The notes beneath the pieces were generated by a model, which was not told the DNA's origin, searched no databases, and was given only the letters and a program-made list of their open reading frames with translations. A program made the position numbers and the translations under genes. From Betaproteobacteria bacterium (GTDB taxonomy: Bacteria > Pseudomonadota > Gammaproteobacteria > Burkholderiales > SG8-39): DNA of 41,101 nt. The stretch lies in assembly GCA_005884455.1 (NCBI GenBank), contig VBCH01000232.1:1-41101 (forward strand), written 5' to 3'. This document shows, piece by piece, positions 17,604-25,578 of this stretch (positions are counted from its first letter, which is position 1; every line of letters starts with the position of its first letter).

Positions 17604-17762
17604 TTGGCTCACCTGACTCACGTGACTCACTCCCAGATGCTGGAGACCCGGCGAAGGAGAAAAAGAGGAAAGAAGGACGTCGCGGGAGTCGCCAAGCGGG
17701 CGAAGAACCTCGCAAAGCGCAGTGCGAAGAAGGCCCGCGCGCTCGCCGCCAAGCCCGCCTAA
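17604..17762 (+). CDS. Small Lys/Arg/Ala-rich basic protein (52 aa)
   Basis: A TTG at 17604, seven bases after a clear GGAGG (17593-17597), opens a 52-codon frame: AHLTHVTHSQMLETRRRRKR, then GKKDVAGVAKRAKNLAKRSAKKARALAAKPA. More than a third of the residues are basic, and the C-terminal half looks like an amphipathic Lys/Ala helix, reminiscent of histone-H1-like or nucleoid-binding tails. I recall similar very short proteins with an MLETRRKRKK core in betaproteobacteria, so I take it as real. Function unknown; nucleic-acid binding is inferred from composition only. An internal ATG (codon 12) is the alternative start. Confidence 0.6.
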   Translation: MAHLTHVTHSQMLETRRRRKRGKKDVAGVAKRAKNLAKRSAKKARALAAKPA

Positions 17763-17994
17763 TCGAGCGATACGCCGAGTTCTCTCGCGATCGCGATCAC
17801 GATCGGACCGGCGGGGGTTTTTCCACGCTCGAACGGGGTGGGAGCCCCGTATGGTGATGCAGATCGCTGCCCGATCAAAGCCTTGCCGGCGAAAGCCGGG
17901 AAACCGGGCGAGATCCGTCACTTTGGCGTAGAATATGGCTCCCCTTTTCGGGCTGCCCACGCATCCCGACATAGAAAACAAGGAGTAATCCGCC

Positions 17995-18258
17995 TTGCAG
18001 GAAATCCTGAAATACCTGAAAGACCGCGGCGAACGGCTGGACTCGGAGATCGCGACGGATACCGGAATCTCGCTCGAAAACGTGCGGCTGCACGTGTCTG
18101 CGCTCTCGGCGCGCGGCGAGGTCATGCTGTGCCAGTCCATCCGCTTCAACAACGGCAAGAGGACCGAGGGCCTGCTCTGCAGGATCGCGGGCTATATTCC
18201 GCCCGCCGCTCCCGGCAGGAAATCCAAGGCGCACCTGAAGGCGCAGACGCAGACCTAG
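17995..18258 (+). CDS. Small winged-helix-type DNA-binding protein (87 aa)
   Basis: 87-residue protein starting at TTG 17995; the start is set by AGGAG at 17981-17985 with a 9-nt gap. Residues 1-65 read as a winged helix: helix ILKYLKDRGE, recognition-type segment TDTGISLENVRLHVSALSARGEV, then a hairpin-like strand pair (MLCQSIRFNNGKRTEGLLCR). The tail is basic and Pro/Ala-rich. It is probably a transcriptional regulator or architectural protein; the ArsR-like fold has no evident ligand site, though two Cys sit in the wing. A leader of about 230 nt lies upstream with a CCGGC-GAAA-GCCGG tetraloop hairpin at 17886-17899 that could be regulatory. It is convergent with the glycosyltransferase gene. 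Confidence 0.7.
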   Translation: MQEILKYLKDRGERLDSEIATDTGISLENVRLHVSALSARGEVMLCQSIRFNNGKRTEGLLCRIAGYIPPAAPGRKSKAHLKAQTQT

Positions 18259-18266
18259 CAAGAGCC

Positions 18267-18282
18267 CGGGACGCCCGTCCCG
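18267..18282. terminator. Hairpin between convergent genes
   Basis: Perfect 7-bp inverted repeat CGGGACG-CC-CGTCCCG in the 30-bp gap between the converging winged-helix and glycosyltransferase genes. The position fits a shared terminator, but there is no T tract on either side and the loop is only two bases. Confidence 0.35.
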
Positions 18283-18288
18283 AGCCCG

Positions 18289-19014
18289 TCAGCGCCGGCC
18301 GTCGTACCAGGCGAAGCAGTCCTGCCGGCTTCGCAGCGTGCGCCCGCGCGACACGACGGTCTTCACCATGAACCAGAAGAAATCGCGCCAGCCGTAGAGC
18401 CGCAGCTTGCGGTCGCTGGTGCGAAGCGGATGGCGGTGAAGAATCACGATAGTTCGCCGGCCGCGGCGGGCCAAGCGCTTCAGTCGCCGGAACAGGTCGA
18501 TCTCCTCGCCCGCGTACAGCTCCTCGCTGAACCCGCCCGTCTCGCGGAACGCCGCCGCCTCGCAGAAGATGAACGAACCCGCCGCCCATTTGTTGATCCG
18601 GCTCACTGCGTTCCAGACCCCGGTCAGGAGCGCGACGCTGGGATGCGGGTCCTCGTAGCGGACGGTGCTCCCGCCGGCGAGACAGCGCCCGGAGCGGAGC
18701 GAATCCGCCGCTTCCAGAAAGAGCTCCACGCTGGGATTGGAATCGGCGTCCACGAAGAAGATCCAGTCGCCGCTAGCGTGGGCGGCGCCGGTGTTGCGCG
18801 CCCGGCCGATCTGGTTGACCGGCTCGAACACGACCTGCGCCCCCGCGCCCCTCGCGATCTCCGCCGTGCGGTCGGTCGAATTGTTGTCGCACACGATCAG
18901 CTCGGACTCCCAGCCGAGGCGTGCGAATCCTTCCATGGCCGCGCGGATGCTGGAGAGCGCGCCGGGCAGCAATCGCTCTTCGTTGAACGCGGGAACGACG
19001 ACGGAGATCTTCAT
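18289..19014 (-). CDS. Family 2 glycosyltransferase
   Basis: GT-A fold glycosyltransferase of 241 aa. It opens with SVVVPAFNEERLLPGALSSI, has CDNNSTDRTAEIA near 42-54, the DAD metal/nucleotide motif at 89-91 (VDADS), and a GGFSEELYAGEEID segment near the acceptor site. There are no strong transmembrane helices, although a WRDFFWFMVKTVV stretch near the C-terminus could be peripheral. It transfers a sugar from a nucleotide donor to an unknown acceptor. It stands alone here, with no polysaccharide cluster around it, so cell-envelope or glycolipid modification is only a general guess. Confidence 0.88.
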   Translation of the reverse strand: MKISVVVPAFNEERLLPGALSSIRAAMEGFARLGWESELIVCDNNSTDRTAEIARGAGAQVVFEPVNQIGRARNTGAAHASGDWIFFVDADSNPSVELFLEAADSLRSGRCLAGGSTVRYEDPHPSVALLTGVWNAVSRINKWAAGSFIFCEAAAFRETGGFSEELYAGEEIDLFRRLKRLARRGRRTIVILHRHPLRTSDRKLRLYGWRDFFWFMVKTVVSRGRTLRSRQDCFAWYDGRR

Positions 19015-19155
19015 TTCCTTGGCGCCGGTTTCAGCATACTACCGCTTCGGAGGACGCGAGCTTGACCGGGGCCCCGACGCCAAACATAATCCGCTGGCAG
19101 GCCCGGTTTTCCGTCCGATTCATCCGTCCGCAGCACCCATAACAAGGAGGAGAAG

Positions 19156-19632
19156 ATGTCTATAAGCAGATTCGCACTGGGTTTGGTATTCACGTTGTTC
19201 GCCGCCGGCGCCATGGCGCAGGAACGCCCGCCCTACGGCCAGGATGTCAATCTGGATCTCGCCAAAAAAATCGCCGCCGGCGCGGCCGCGGAGTCGAAGA
19301 AGAACGGCTGGCGCATGGCGATCGCGATCGTGGACAACCACGGCTTTCTCGTCTACTACGAGCGCATGGACGACACGCAGACCGCGAGCGTTCAGGTCGC
19401 GCTCGACAAAGCGAAGACGGCTGCCATGTTCCGCCGCCCGAGCAAGGCGTTCGAGGACGGAATCGCCAAGGGACGGGTCGCGTTGCTCGGCCTCTCCGGC
19501 GCGACGCCCATCGAGGGCGGAGTGCCGATCATGTCCGGCGGCAAGGTCATCGGCGGAATCGGCGTCAGCGGCGCGAACTCCGACCAGGACGCGGCGGCCG
19601 CAACGGCGGGCCTCAAGGCGGCAGGTCTGTAA
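19156..19632 (+). CDS. Secreted GlcG/HbpS-family protein
   Basis: Protein of 158 aa with a signal peptide (residues 1-21, ending AMAQ) and one GlcG/HbpS (DUF336) domain. Marks are AIAIVDNHGFLVYYERMDD near 54-72, VALDKAKTAAMFRRPS, and GGVPIMSGGKVIGGIGVSGA near the C-terminus. Family members include the heme-degrading/heme-sensing HbpS and the glycolate-locus protein GlcG; the exported variants are often linked to heme or small organic cofactors. AAGGAGGAG lies just upstream of the ATG. A strong hairpin follows the gene, so it looks like a single-gene unit. Confidence 0.87.
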   Translation: MSISRFALGLVFTLFAAGAMAQERPPYGQDVNLDLAKKIAAGAAAESKKNGWRMAIAIVDNHGFLVYYERMDDTQTASVQVALDKAKTAAMFRRPSKAFEDGIAKGRVALLGLSGATPIEGGVPIMSGGKVIGGIGVSGANSDQDAAAATAGLKAAGL

Positions 19633-19652
19633 AAGCACCCCCAGGCCAAAAC

Positions 19653-19680
19653 GAAAACGGCGCCTACGGGCGCCGTTTTC
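19653..19680. terminator. Bidirectional intrinsic terminator
   Basis: Perfect 12-bp inverted repeat around a TACG tetraloop: GAAAACGGCGCC and GGCGCCGTTTTC. A G/C-rich stem and a T run lie on each strand, between the converging GlcG-like and cupin genes, so it can stop both. Confidence 0.85.
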
Positions 19681-19690
19681 ATTCATGCGC

Positions 19691-20155
19691 TCACTCGGGT
19701 ACGGTCTGCGGTTTGGTCGGATCGGAGATCTGAATCACCAGATACTTGACCGGGTTCACCGAGCTGCCGTTGCGCGAAACGGCGTGCAGCGCGCCGGGCG
19801 GTTCGTAGAAAGTCCCGCCCGGCGCTAGCCTCTGCAGCGGACCGTCGTCGACTTTCACCTCGTAGGTTCCTTCCAGTACGTAGCCGAACGTGTGGCTGCC
19901 GGGATGACGGTGCGGGCCGCTGCCGCTTCCGGGATCTCGCTCGATTCGGCGCAGCGTCACGACGCGACCCAGCACGTCGTTCATCGTCGTCTTGAAGAGC
20001 TCCGTTTGCCGGGTTCCGGTATTGGCCGGCGCCTGCGCGTGCGCCTGCAGCGATATCGACTCGGGCCACCCGGCGAGCGCCACATACGTGATGGCGGAAG
20101 CGAGCAATGCGGTTGCGCAGCCGAACGCCGCATGGGAAACGACGGTTTTTTTCAT
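19691..20155 (-). CDS. Exported cupin-domain protein
   Basis: Protein of 154 aa. The start at 20155 is chosen for its ribosome site (AGGAGGAGA) and the signal peptide that follows (MKKTVVSHAAFG... to about residue 41, QAHAQA). The single cupin has metal motif 1 as HRHPGSH (His82, His84, His88) and motif 2 His124 in GALHAVSRN. The conserved Glu position of motif 1 appears replaced by His88. Such small secreted cupins bind a metal; enzymatic role unknown. Its start region is nearly identical to 44 nt upstream of the patatin gene. Confidence 0.85.
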   Translation of the reverse strand: MKKTVVSHAAFGCATALLASAITYVALAGWPESISLQAHAQAPANTGTRQTELFKTTMNDVLGRVVTLRRIERDPGSGSGPHRHPGSHTFGYVLEGTYEVKVDDGPLQRLAPGGTFYEPPGALHAVSRNGSSVNPVKYLVIQISDPTKPQTVPE

Positions 20156-20187
20156 GGTCTCCTCCTTGCGGGGAAATGATATCCGAA
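20144..20187 (-). repeat. 44-nt promoter/start-region repeat, copy 2
   Basis: Partner of 4395-4438 (five mismatches, no gaps). On the minus strand it spans the ATGAAAAAAACC start of the cupin gene, its ribosome site and the GGATATCATTTCC block above it. The block could hold a -10-like element (GATATCAT) or an operator centred on GATATC. Confidence 0.7.
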
Positions 20188-20384
20188 TGTCGTGCAAACG
20201 TTACACGAAGTCATGGAATTCCGACGCGAACGAAAGAGCCCGCGTCCGTTCCGCGCGCTTCTCTCCCGGAACAATGTCACATTGTTTTTCGCTTTAATTT
20301 GATGCCGGCGTTCCCCCCAGGCACACTGTCCGATACAAAAAACTCAGCTGCAAGTGACGTTCTATCTTTGATGGCGAGGGAAAC

Positions 20385-21293
20385 ATGAGGACTTCGGGAC
20401 ATGCGCGCGTGCGCTTGAAGCGTCTGCTGGGGGTTTTCTGCGTCGCATTTTGCGCCGCCGCGTTCGCTCTGCCCGCTCGCGCGGAATCCGCCGGAAAAGT
20501 GCTGAGCGCGGACGGCGACGCGCTCGTGCTCCGCGGCAGCCAGATCCTGCGGCTGTTTCGCGGCGCGGCCGTCGAGTCGGGCGATCAGATCCATACGGGC
20601 ACCGACGGCAAAGTCCTCATCGTCTTCACGGATTCGGGCCTGGTCTGGCTACGCGCCAATTCGGATTTCGTCGTCGAAGAGTACTCCTACGCGCAGGGCC
20701 GCGGCGAGATGGCCTTCTTCAGCCTGCTGAAGGGCGGCGCGCGGTCCCTCACCGGCCTGATCGGCCGCCGCACTCGCAGCAATTTCAGGCTGCGCGTGCC
20801 GGTCGCGACGATCGGAATCCGCGGCACGGATTTCAGCGTCGTCATCTGCCAGCGCGACTGCAGGGACTCCGACGGCAGCACCGCCGCCAAGGGACTTTAC
20901 GGTGAGGTCATTCAGGGCAGGATCGCGGTGACGCCCTTCGAAGACCGGCTGCTCGAGCGCGAATTCGGCGCGGGCGAATTCTTCCACCTCGCGGACGAGC
21001 GCTCGAGCCCCACGCCCCTGTTCCTGCCGCCCCCGTTCCTGCGCAGCCAGCAGGACGAGCAAGCACGTTTCATGGATCAAACGGGCACTGCGGTCACCGG
21101 CGTGACTGCCGCTCCGGGCTCGCTGCTGCCGGGCGCCCCCGGCGCGGGCAGCCTGACTGGAAGCGTGACCGGCACTCTCAACGGCACCCTGACTTTGATC
21201 GGAGCGCCCGCGGCTCCGCCGATCGTGCTGCCGGGTACGATATCGACGAGCTTGCCGGCCGGCCTGCCCATCTCGCCGCTGCTCAGGCGCTAG
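20385..21293 (+). CDS. FecR-domain periplasmic protein
   Basis: Protein of 302 aa with a signal peptide (1-33, ending ALPARA) and one FecR domain. It shows GKVLSADGDALVLRG near 37-51, GDQIHTGTDGKVLIVFTDSG near 66-85, and the hallmark ATIGIRGTDF at 141-150. The C-terminal third is Gly/Pro/Thr-rich, low-complexity and lacks cysteines. Unlike classical FecR there is no N-terminal cytoplasmic or transmembrane anti-sigma part and no FecI or TonB-dependent receptor nearby. It belongs instead to the exported stand-alone FecR-domain proteins, whose role (envelope or LPS-linked structure) is poorly known. Two Cys at 155 and 159 may pair. Confidence 0.85.
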   Translation: MRTSGHARVRLKRLLGVFCVAFCAAAFALPARAESAGKVLSADGDALVLRGSQILRLFRGAAVESGDQIHTGTDGKVLIVFTDSGLVWLRANSDFVVEEYSYAQGRGEMAFFSLLKGGARSLTGLIGRRTRSNFRLRVPVATIGIRGTDFSVVICQRDCRDSDGSTAAKGLYGEVIQGRIAVTPFEDRLLEREFGAGEFFHLADERSSPTPLFLPPPFLRSQQDEQARFMDQTGTAVTGVTAAPGSLLPGAPGAGSLTGSVTGTLNGTLTLIGAPAAPPIVLPGTISTSLPAGLPISPLLRR

Positions 21294-21319
21294 AGTGCGG
21301 GAGTCTCCGCGGGAGCCGA

Positions 21320-22996
21320 CTAGTCGAGCGTCTCGAGCTTCACGATCGAAGCGCCGTGGTTGCTGCCGACCCAGAAAGTCACGGGCGTGGTCGAGTTGTC
21401 CACGTAAACGCGCCGGATATTGGTCGTGCGCGGCAGCAGATAGTTCACCGACTGGCCGGACTTGACATCCACCCGCGTGACGAAGTCGGTGATCATCGAG
21501 CCGGTCCACGCCTCCTCGTTCCTGTCGATCATGACGTCGTAAGGCGACGACCAGCGCGGCGCCACCGTCCAGTCTTTGAACTCGCCGGTCTTCGTATCGA
21601 GCATGCCGATCTTGTCGCCGCGGTACTGCGCGAACCAGAGCCGGTCCTTGACGTCCATCATGCCGCGGCGCGGCGCGACGACCTTGGCCGCGGCCGGTAT
21701 CTCGAACATCTTCACCTCGCCGCTCTTCGCGTCGATACGCCCGATATGGCGCCAGCGGAAGTCGGTGAAATAGACGTTGTTCTGCGAATCCGGGATCACG
21801 TCATAGATATTGTGCGGTTCGCCCTTGGGCGCGCTCCTGAACGGCTCCCAGGTCTCGATCTTCCCCGACTTGACGTCGAGCCGGTGCACGCCGGCGAAGC
21901 CGTTGTTCTGGGACCACACCTTGCCGTCGACGTGCGAGGCCTGCGGGCTCACCATGTTCACCTGCGCCGCGTCGATGTTCTGCTCGGAGGGCAGCTTCCA
22001 GGTGGTGAATTTCGTCGTCTTAGGGTCGAACTTGAGGATGGTCGCCTGGTACATGTTGCCGAGCCACAGGTTCCCCTCGCGGTCGCTGCGCAGCCCGAGG
22101 AGCCCCGTCGGGAAGCCGGGCTTATGCACGTCGATGGGGAATTCCCTGACTTCGCCCGTCTTCGGATCGAGCCGCCCGAGGTTCTGCTCGCCGAAGCTTG
22201 AGTACCAGGCGATGCCCTCTTTGTCGACGATCACGTCGTGCGGCGAGATCGTCTCGCGCGGCAGGTCGTATTCGGTGTAAACCACGCGCGTCGCGCGTCC
22301 GCTCGGGCGCGGAAGCGTTTTCAGCTCATAGCTCCACTTCTGCGCGGGACCGCGGTTGATCGTGGCGAGATACTCGGCGGTGGAGCGGTACACCTGCACG
22401 CGCTGGTCGCCGCGCTCTTCCATCAGCCGCTCGGCCTTGCGCAATTGCGGATGCTGCGGGATGCTCTGGTTCACGTAGCCCTGCATGCGCGGCAGGACCG
22501 TCTTCGTGAAGGCGTCGGCGTCGTGCGTCGAGCGCACCACGCGCTCGAGCGAATGACAGCCGACGCAATTCAGGAGCAGGCCCTTCTGCGGGTCGGTGCC
22601 GGGCACGCTCGCCATCCACTCGCCGTTGGAGAGCTGCGCGGCGAGGTCCGAGGTCTTCCTGAGCTTGAGGTCGAGCGTGGCGGTCTTGCCGGCGGCGATC
22701 TCCGCCGCGCCGGGACCGTCGAGATCGTAGCCGACCGCGCGGATGCGAATCGCGTAGCGGCCGGGCTCGAGTTTCGCGGCGGGAAAGCTGTAGCGGCCTT
22801 CCTTGTCGCTCACGACCGTGATCGTGATCGTCGTGCCCGCCTTCTTCGCGCTGACGAGCACGCCCTCCATCGCGCCCTCTTCGGCGGAGCTGACTTTCCC
22901 CGCTAGGGCGTTTTGCGCGGCGGCGCCGGCGCAATAGGCGGCGAGCGCGGCGCTCAAGGCCGCCGTCGCGAAGAGCGAATGTGTTCCAGAGCGCAT
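21320..22996 (-). CDS. Virginiamycin-B-lyase-like propeller with CnaB-like and heme-c segments
   Basis: Exported 558-aa protein (start 22996; signal peptide to about residue 27). Three parts can be seen. Residues 28-115 are a carboxypeptidase-regulatory/CnaB-like beta-sandwich (VLVSAKKAGTTITITVVSDK, GRYSFPAAKLEPGRY). Residues 116-230 carry CVGCH (144-148), a covalent heme-c site, with a possible Met ligand in LPRMQGY. Residues 240-558 are a streptogramin-lyase-type propeller (SPHDVIVDKEGIAWYSS, GNLWLGNM, SPYDVMIDRNEEAWTGS). True Vgb enzymes linearise streptogramin B; the heme and long N-terminus suggest a redox or sensing role instead. It is convergent with the FecR gene and divergent from mscL. 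Confidence 0.83.
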   Translation of the reverse strand: MRSGTHSLFATAALSAALAAYCAGAAAQNALAGKVSSAEEGAMEGVLVSAKKAGTTITITVVSDKEGRYSFPAAKLEPGRYAIRIRAVGYDLDGPGAAEIAAGKTATLDLKLRKTSDLAAQLSNGEWMASVPGTDPQKGLLLNCVGCHSLERVVRSTHDADAFTKTVLPRMQGYVNQSIPQHPQLRKAERLMEERGDQRVQVYRSTAEYLATINRGPAQKWSYELKTLPRPSGRATRVVYTEYDLPRETISPHDVIVDKEGIAWYSSFGEQNLGRLDPKTGEVREFPIDVHKPGFPTGLLGLRSDREGNLWLGNMYQATILKFDPKTTKFTTWKLPSEQNIDAAQVNMVSPQASHVDGKVWSQNNGFAGVHRLDVKSGKIETWEPFRSAPKGEPHNIYDVIPDSQNNVYFTDFRWRHIGRIDAKSGEVKMFEIPAAAKVVAPRRGMMDVKDRLWFAQYRGDKIGMLDTKTGEFKDWTVAPRWSSPYDVMIDRNEEAWTGSMITDFVTRVDVKSGQSVNYLLPRTTNIRRVYVDNSTTPVTFWVGSNHGASIVKLETLD

Positions 22997-23094
22997 GGGC
23001 CCTCCCGGGAAATGTCTTTGAAAAAGTCTAGGTGAAATCCTACTATAAGAGCCCCCGGCGCACTGCGCCATTTGCTCAACCCCAGGAGGCAGGC

Positions 23095-23526
23095 ATGGAC
23101 CCGTTGAAATCGATTGGCTCGACCGACCACGCGCGCAGGGCCCTTTCGGTGCTCGATGAATTCAAGAACTTCGCTCTCAAGGGCAACGTCGTCGACCTCG
23201 CCGTGGGGGTGATCATCGGCGCCGCGTTCGCCAAGATCGTCGATTCCCTGGTCAAGCACATCCTCATGCCTTTCCTGGGGATATTGGTGCCCGGCGAGCA
23301 GGGCTACCTCGGCTGGAAGATCGCGGTCGGCGCCAAGGAAATCCCTTACGGGCTCTTCCTCGGCGAGATCGTGAACTTCATCATCATCGCGCTCGTGCTC
23401 TACCTCTTCATCGTGAAGTTTCTCGGGTTCATGATGAAAGCAAAGCAGTCCGCGCCGCCCGTCCCGTCGAAGGAGGAGGTGCTGCTCGCCGAGATCCGCG
23501 ATCTGTTGAAGGCGCAGAGGGCCTAA
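23095..23526 (+). CDS. mscL: Large-conductance mechanosensitive channel MscL
   Basis: Pentameric inner-membrane channel subunit, 143 aa, that opens under hypo-osmotic membrane tension and releases solutes. After a 19-residue N-terminal extension comes the standard MscL start (LDEFKNFALKGNVVDLAVGV), the pore helix with IIGAAFAKIVDSLVKHILMP, the periplasmic loop (GEQGYLGWKIAVG), TM2 (EIVNFIIIALVLYLFIVKF) and a C-terminal helix ending in SKEEVLLAEIRDLLKAQ. AGGAGG at 23084-23089 selects the ATG at 23095. It stands alone. Confidence 0.97.
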   Translation: MDPLKSIGSTDHARRALSVLDEFKNFALKGNVVDLAVGVIIGAAFAKIVDSLVKHILMPFLGILVPGEQGYLGWKIAVGAKEIPYGLFLGEIVNFIIIALVLYLFIVKFLGFMMKAKQSAPPVPSKEEVLLAEIRDLLKAQRA

Positions 23527-23542
23527 GCGCCCCCGCGGGAAA

Positions 23543-24520
23543 CTACTCCGCCCTCACCCCGATCGCGCGCACCAGCTTCCCCCACTTCTCCACCTCCGCC
23601 GCGCGGTAGGCGCGCGCTTCGGCGGGCGAGGCGCTCGCCTGTGCGTCGATCCCGATGTTGGCGAGCTGCTCTTTCAGCTGCGGGTTCTGCACGATTTTCG
23701 CGAGCGCCGCGTGGAGCCGGTCGACGACGGCTTCGGGAGTGCCGGAAGTCGTGAGGATCGCGTACCAGGTCCACACGTCGAATCCGGGCAGCCCGCTCTC
23801 CGCGAGGGTCGGCGTGCCGGGGGCGAAGGCCGAGTGCCGCGCGCCGGTAAGAGCGAGCAGCCTGAGCTTCCCCGCCTTCGCCAGAGGCACCACGTTCGCA
23901 ACCGGCGCGAAGCTCATGTGCACCTGGCCCGACACGAGGTCGGTCATCGCCGGCGCCGCGCCCTTGTAGGGCACATGCACGAGGTCCACGCCCGTCATCT
24001 GCTTGAAGAGCTCGGCCGCCAGGTGCAGCGAGGAGCCGTTGCCCGAGGAGGCGTAGGTGAGCTTGCCGGGCTGCGACCTGGCGAGGGCGATCAGCTCCTT
24101 CACGCTCGCTGCGGGCACGCCCGGATGCACGGCGAGCGCGCTGTTGCCGGTGGCGACAAGGCTCACCATATCGAGGTCGCGCACGAGGTCGAAGGGAAGC
24201 TTCGCGTAGAGCGCGGGGTTGACCGCGCTGGGGCCGGTCGAGCCGAGCGTGAGCGTGTAGCCGTCGGGCGCGGCGCGCGCCACCGCTTCCGCGGCGAGAT
24301 TGCCTCCCGCGCCGGTGCGGTTCTCGACGACGAAGGGCTGGCCGAAGGTCTCGGCGAGCCGCGCGCCGTAGGCGCGCGCGATGATGTCGTTCGGCCCGCC
24401 GGGGGCGAATCCGACCATCACGCGCACCGGGCGCGAAGGGTAGGACTGCGCGGGCGCGGGGGCGGGCTGGAAGACGATCGTCCCCATGAGGAGCAGCAGG
24501 CTCCGTCGCTTCCAGCTCAT
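23543..24520 (-). CDS. TTT-type (Bug/TctC) solute-binding protein
   Basis: Periplasmic binding protein of 325 aa from ATG 24520. That start sits 10 bp after the upstream gene's stop and gives a standard signal peptide (SWKRRSLLLLMGTIVF... to PAQ); an ATG at 24550 would overlap the previous gene and lengthen the signal. Family signatures include YPSRPVRVMVGFAPGGPNDI, VENRTGAGGNLAAE, PDGYTLTLGS, VPYKGAAPAMTDLVSGQV and LPGFDVWTWYAI. Likely ligand: an organic acid, unidentified. It is the second of two adjacent Bug genes transcribed together, quite different in sequence, so they are not a recent duplication. Confidence 0.9.
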   Translation of the reverse strand: MSWKRRSLLLLMGTIVFQPAPAPAQSYPSRPVRVMVGFAPGGPNDIIARAYGARLAETFGQPFVVENRTGAGGNLAAEAVARAAPDGYTLTLGSTGPSAVNPALYAKLPFDLVRDLDMVSLVATGNSALAVHPGVPAASVKELIALARSQPGKLTYASSGNGSSLHLAAELFKQMTGVDLVHVPYKGAAPAMTDLVSGQVHMSFAPVANVVPLAKAGKLRLLALTGARHSAFAPGTPTLAESGLPGFDVWTWYAILTTSGTPEAVVDRLHAALAKIVQNPQLKEQLANIGIDAQASASPAEARAYRAAEVEKWGKLVRAIGVRAE

Positions 24521-24530
24521 GCCCGCGCGC

Positions 24531-25496
24531 CTAGTCAGGAACGATGGCATTGCGCCGGATCACCGCCTCCCACGCGGCTCTTTCCTTCTTCAGATGCGCG
24601 GCGAAGAGCTCAGGCGTGTCGAACACCGGGATCAGGGTCTCGTGCTCGAGCTTCTCGGCGAGCCCCGGCGACTTCATCGCGCGCGCGATCTCGGCGCTTA
24701 TGCGCTTCACGATCGCGGGCGGCGTTCCCGACGGGGCAACCACGCTGAAGGAGCTGTAGATCTCAAGGCCTGGAAATCCGGCCTCGGCGAGCGTCGGGAC
24801 CGTGGGCAGCTGGGGAGCGTGCTCGATGATCGCGAGCGGGATCAGCTTTCCCGCCCTGATGTGCGCGAGCGCAACCGCGGCGTCGGGAAAGGCGAAACTC
24901 AGCTGCCCGCCGAGAAGAGAGGGCATCATGTTGCCGATGCCCTTGAAGGGCACGTGCAGGAACTTCGCGCCCGAGACTTCCTCGAGCATGCGGATTCCGA
25001 GAAACGTGGGGCTTCCCGTTCCCGCGGATCCGAACGAAAGCTTGCCCGGCTCGCGCTTGCCGAGCGCGACGAGCTCCGCGAGCGTCCTAGCGGGCACCGA
25101 AGGGTGAACGCAGATCACGAGCGGCGCGACCACACCCCGCGCGACTGGCGTAAAGTCGCGCTCCGCATTGTAGGGGAGGTTCTTGTACAAACTCGGGTTG
25201 ACCGCGATCGCGGGGTTCGCCGTGACGAGAAAGGTGTAGCCGTCGGGCGCCGACTTCGCCGCTGCTTCGGCGCCGATGTTGCCGCTCGCACCGGGCCGGT
25301 TGTCCACGATGAACTGCTGCTTGAGCGACTCGGAGAGCGCCTGCGCGAGCTGGCGCGCGTAGAGGTCGGTGCCGCCGCCCGGAGACGATGGGACGATGAA
25401 CTTCACCGGCCGGGCGGGCCAGGCTTCCTGCGCCTGCGCGGGCGGGCCCGCCAATGCCAGGATGATTCCAACGGCCGATCCGAAACTCCGCTTCAT
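24531..25496 (-). CDS. TTT-type (Bug/TctC) solute-binding protein
   Basis: 321-aa Bug protein; start 25496 gives a signal peptide MKRSFGSAVGIILALAGPPAQAQ. Marks: WPARPVKFIVPSSPGGGTDL (SSPGG instead of the usual FPPGG), VDNRPGASGNIGAEAAAKS, PDGYTFLVTANPAIAVNPSL, VPFKGIGNMMPSLLGGQL and FPGLEIYSSF. The SSPGGGTDLYARQL variant in the ligand loop separates it from the other Bug proteins here. It is divergent from the isochorismatase-like gene (82 bp between them), so a shared regulated promoter region is possible. First gene of a two-gene unit. Confidence 0.9.
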   Translation of the reverse strand: MKRSFGSAVGIILALAGPPAQAQEAWPARPVKFIVPSSPGGGTDLYARQLAQALSESLKQQFIVDNRPGASGNIGAEAAAKSAPDGYTFLVTANPAIAVNPSLYKNLPYNAERDFTPVARGVVAPLVICVHPSVPARTLAELVALGKREPGKLSFGSAGTGSPTFLGIRMLEEVSGAKFLHVPFKGIGNMMPSLLGGQLSFAFPDAAVALAHIRAGKLIPLAIIEHAPQLPTVPTLAEAGFPGLEIYSSFSVVAPSGTPPAIVKRISAEIARAMKSPGLAEKLEHETLIPVFDTPELFAAHLKKERAAWEAVIRRNAIVPD

Positions 25497-25578
25497 GGCA
25501 ATCGAGTTTACCCTCAGGCCCTCGCTTTTGCGAGGAGCGTGGCATACTGAACGGGCGAAAATCAGGGCGGATTTGATC

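Noticed and set aside
17842-17937. Possible c-di-GMP or cobalamin riboswitch ahead of the winged-helix gene.
   Set aside because: The GAAA tetraloop stem and CAAAGCC are suggestive, but the paired second domain and conserved receptor sequence of those families are not present.
17722-18261. Minus-strand frames ending near 17760 with the sequence GPIVIAIARELGVSLD.
   Set aside because: The local sequence looks protein-like, but there is no good start codon or ribosome site and a stop lies just upstream, so it was not called a gene.
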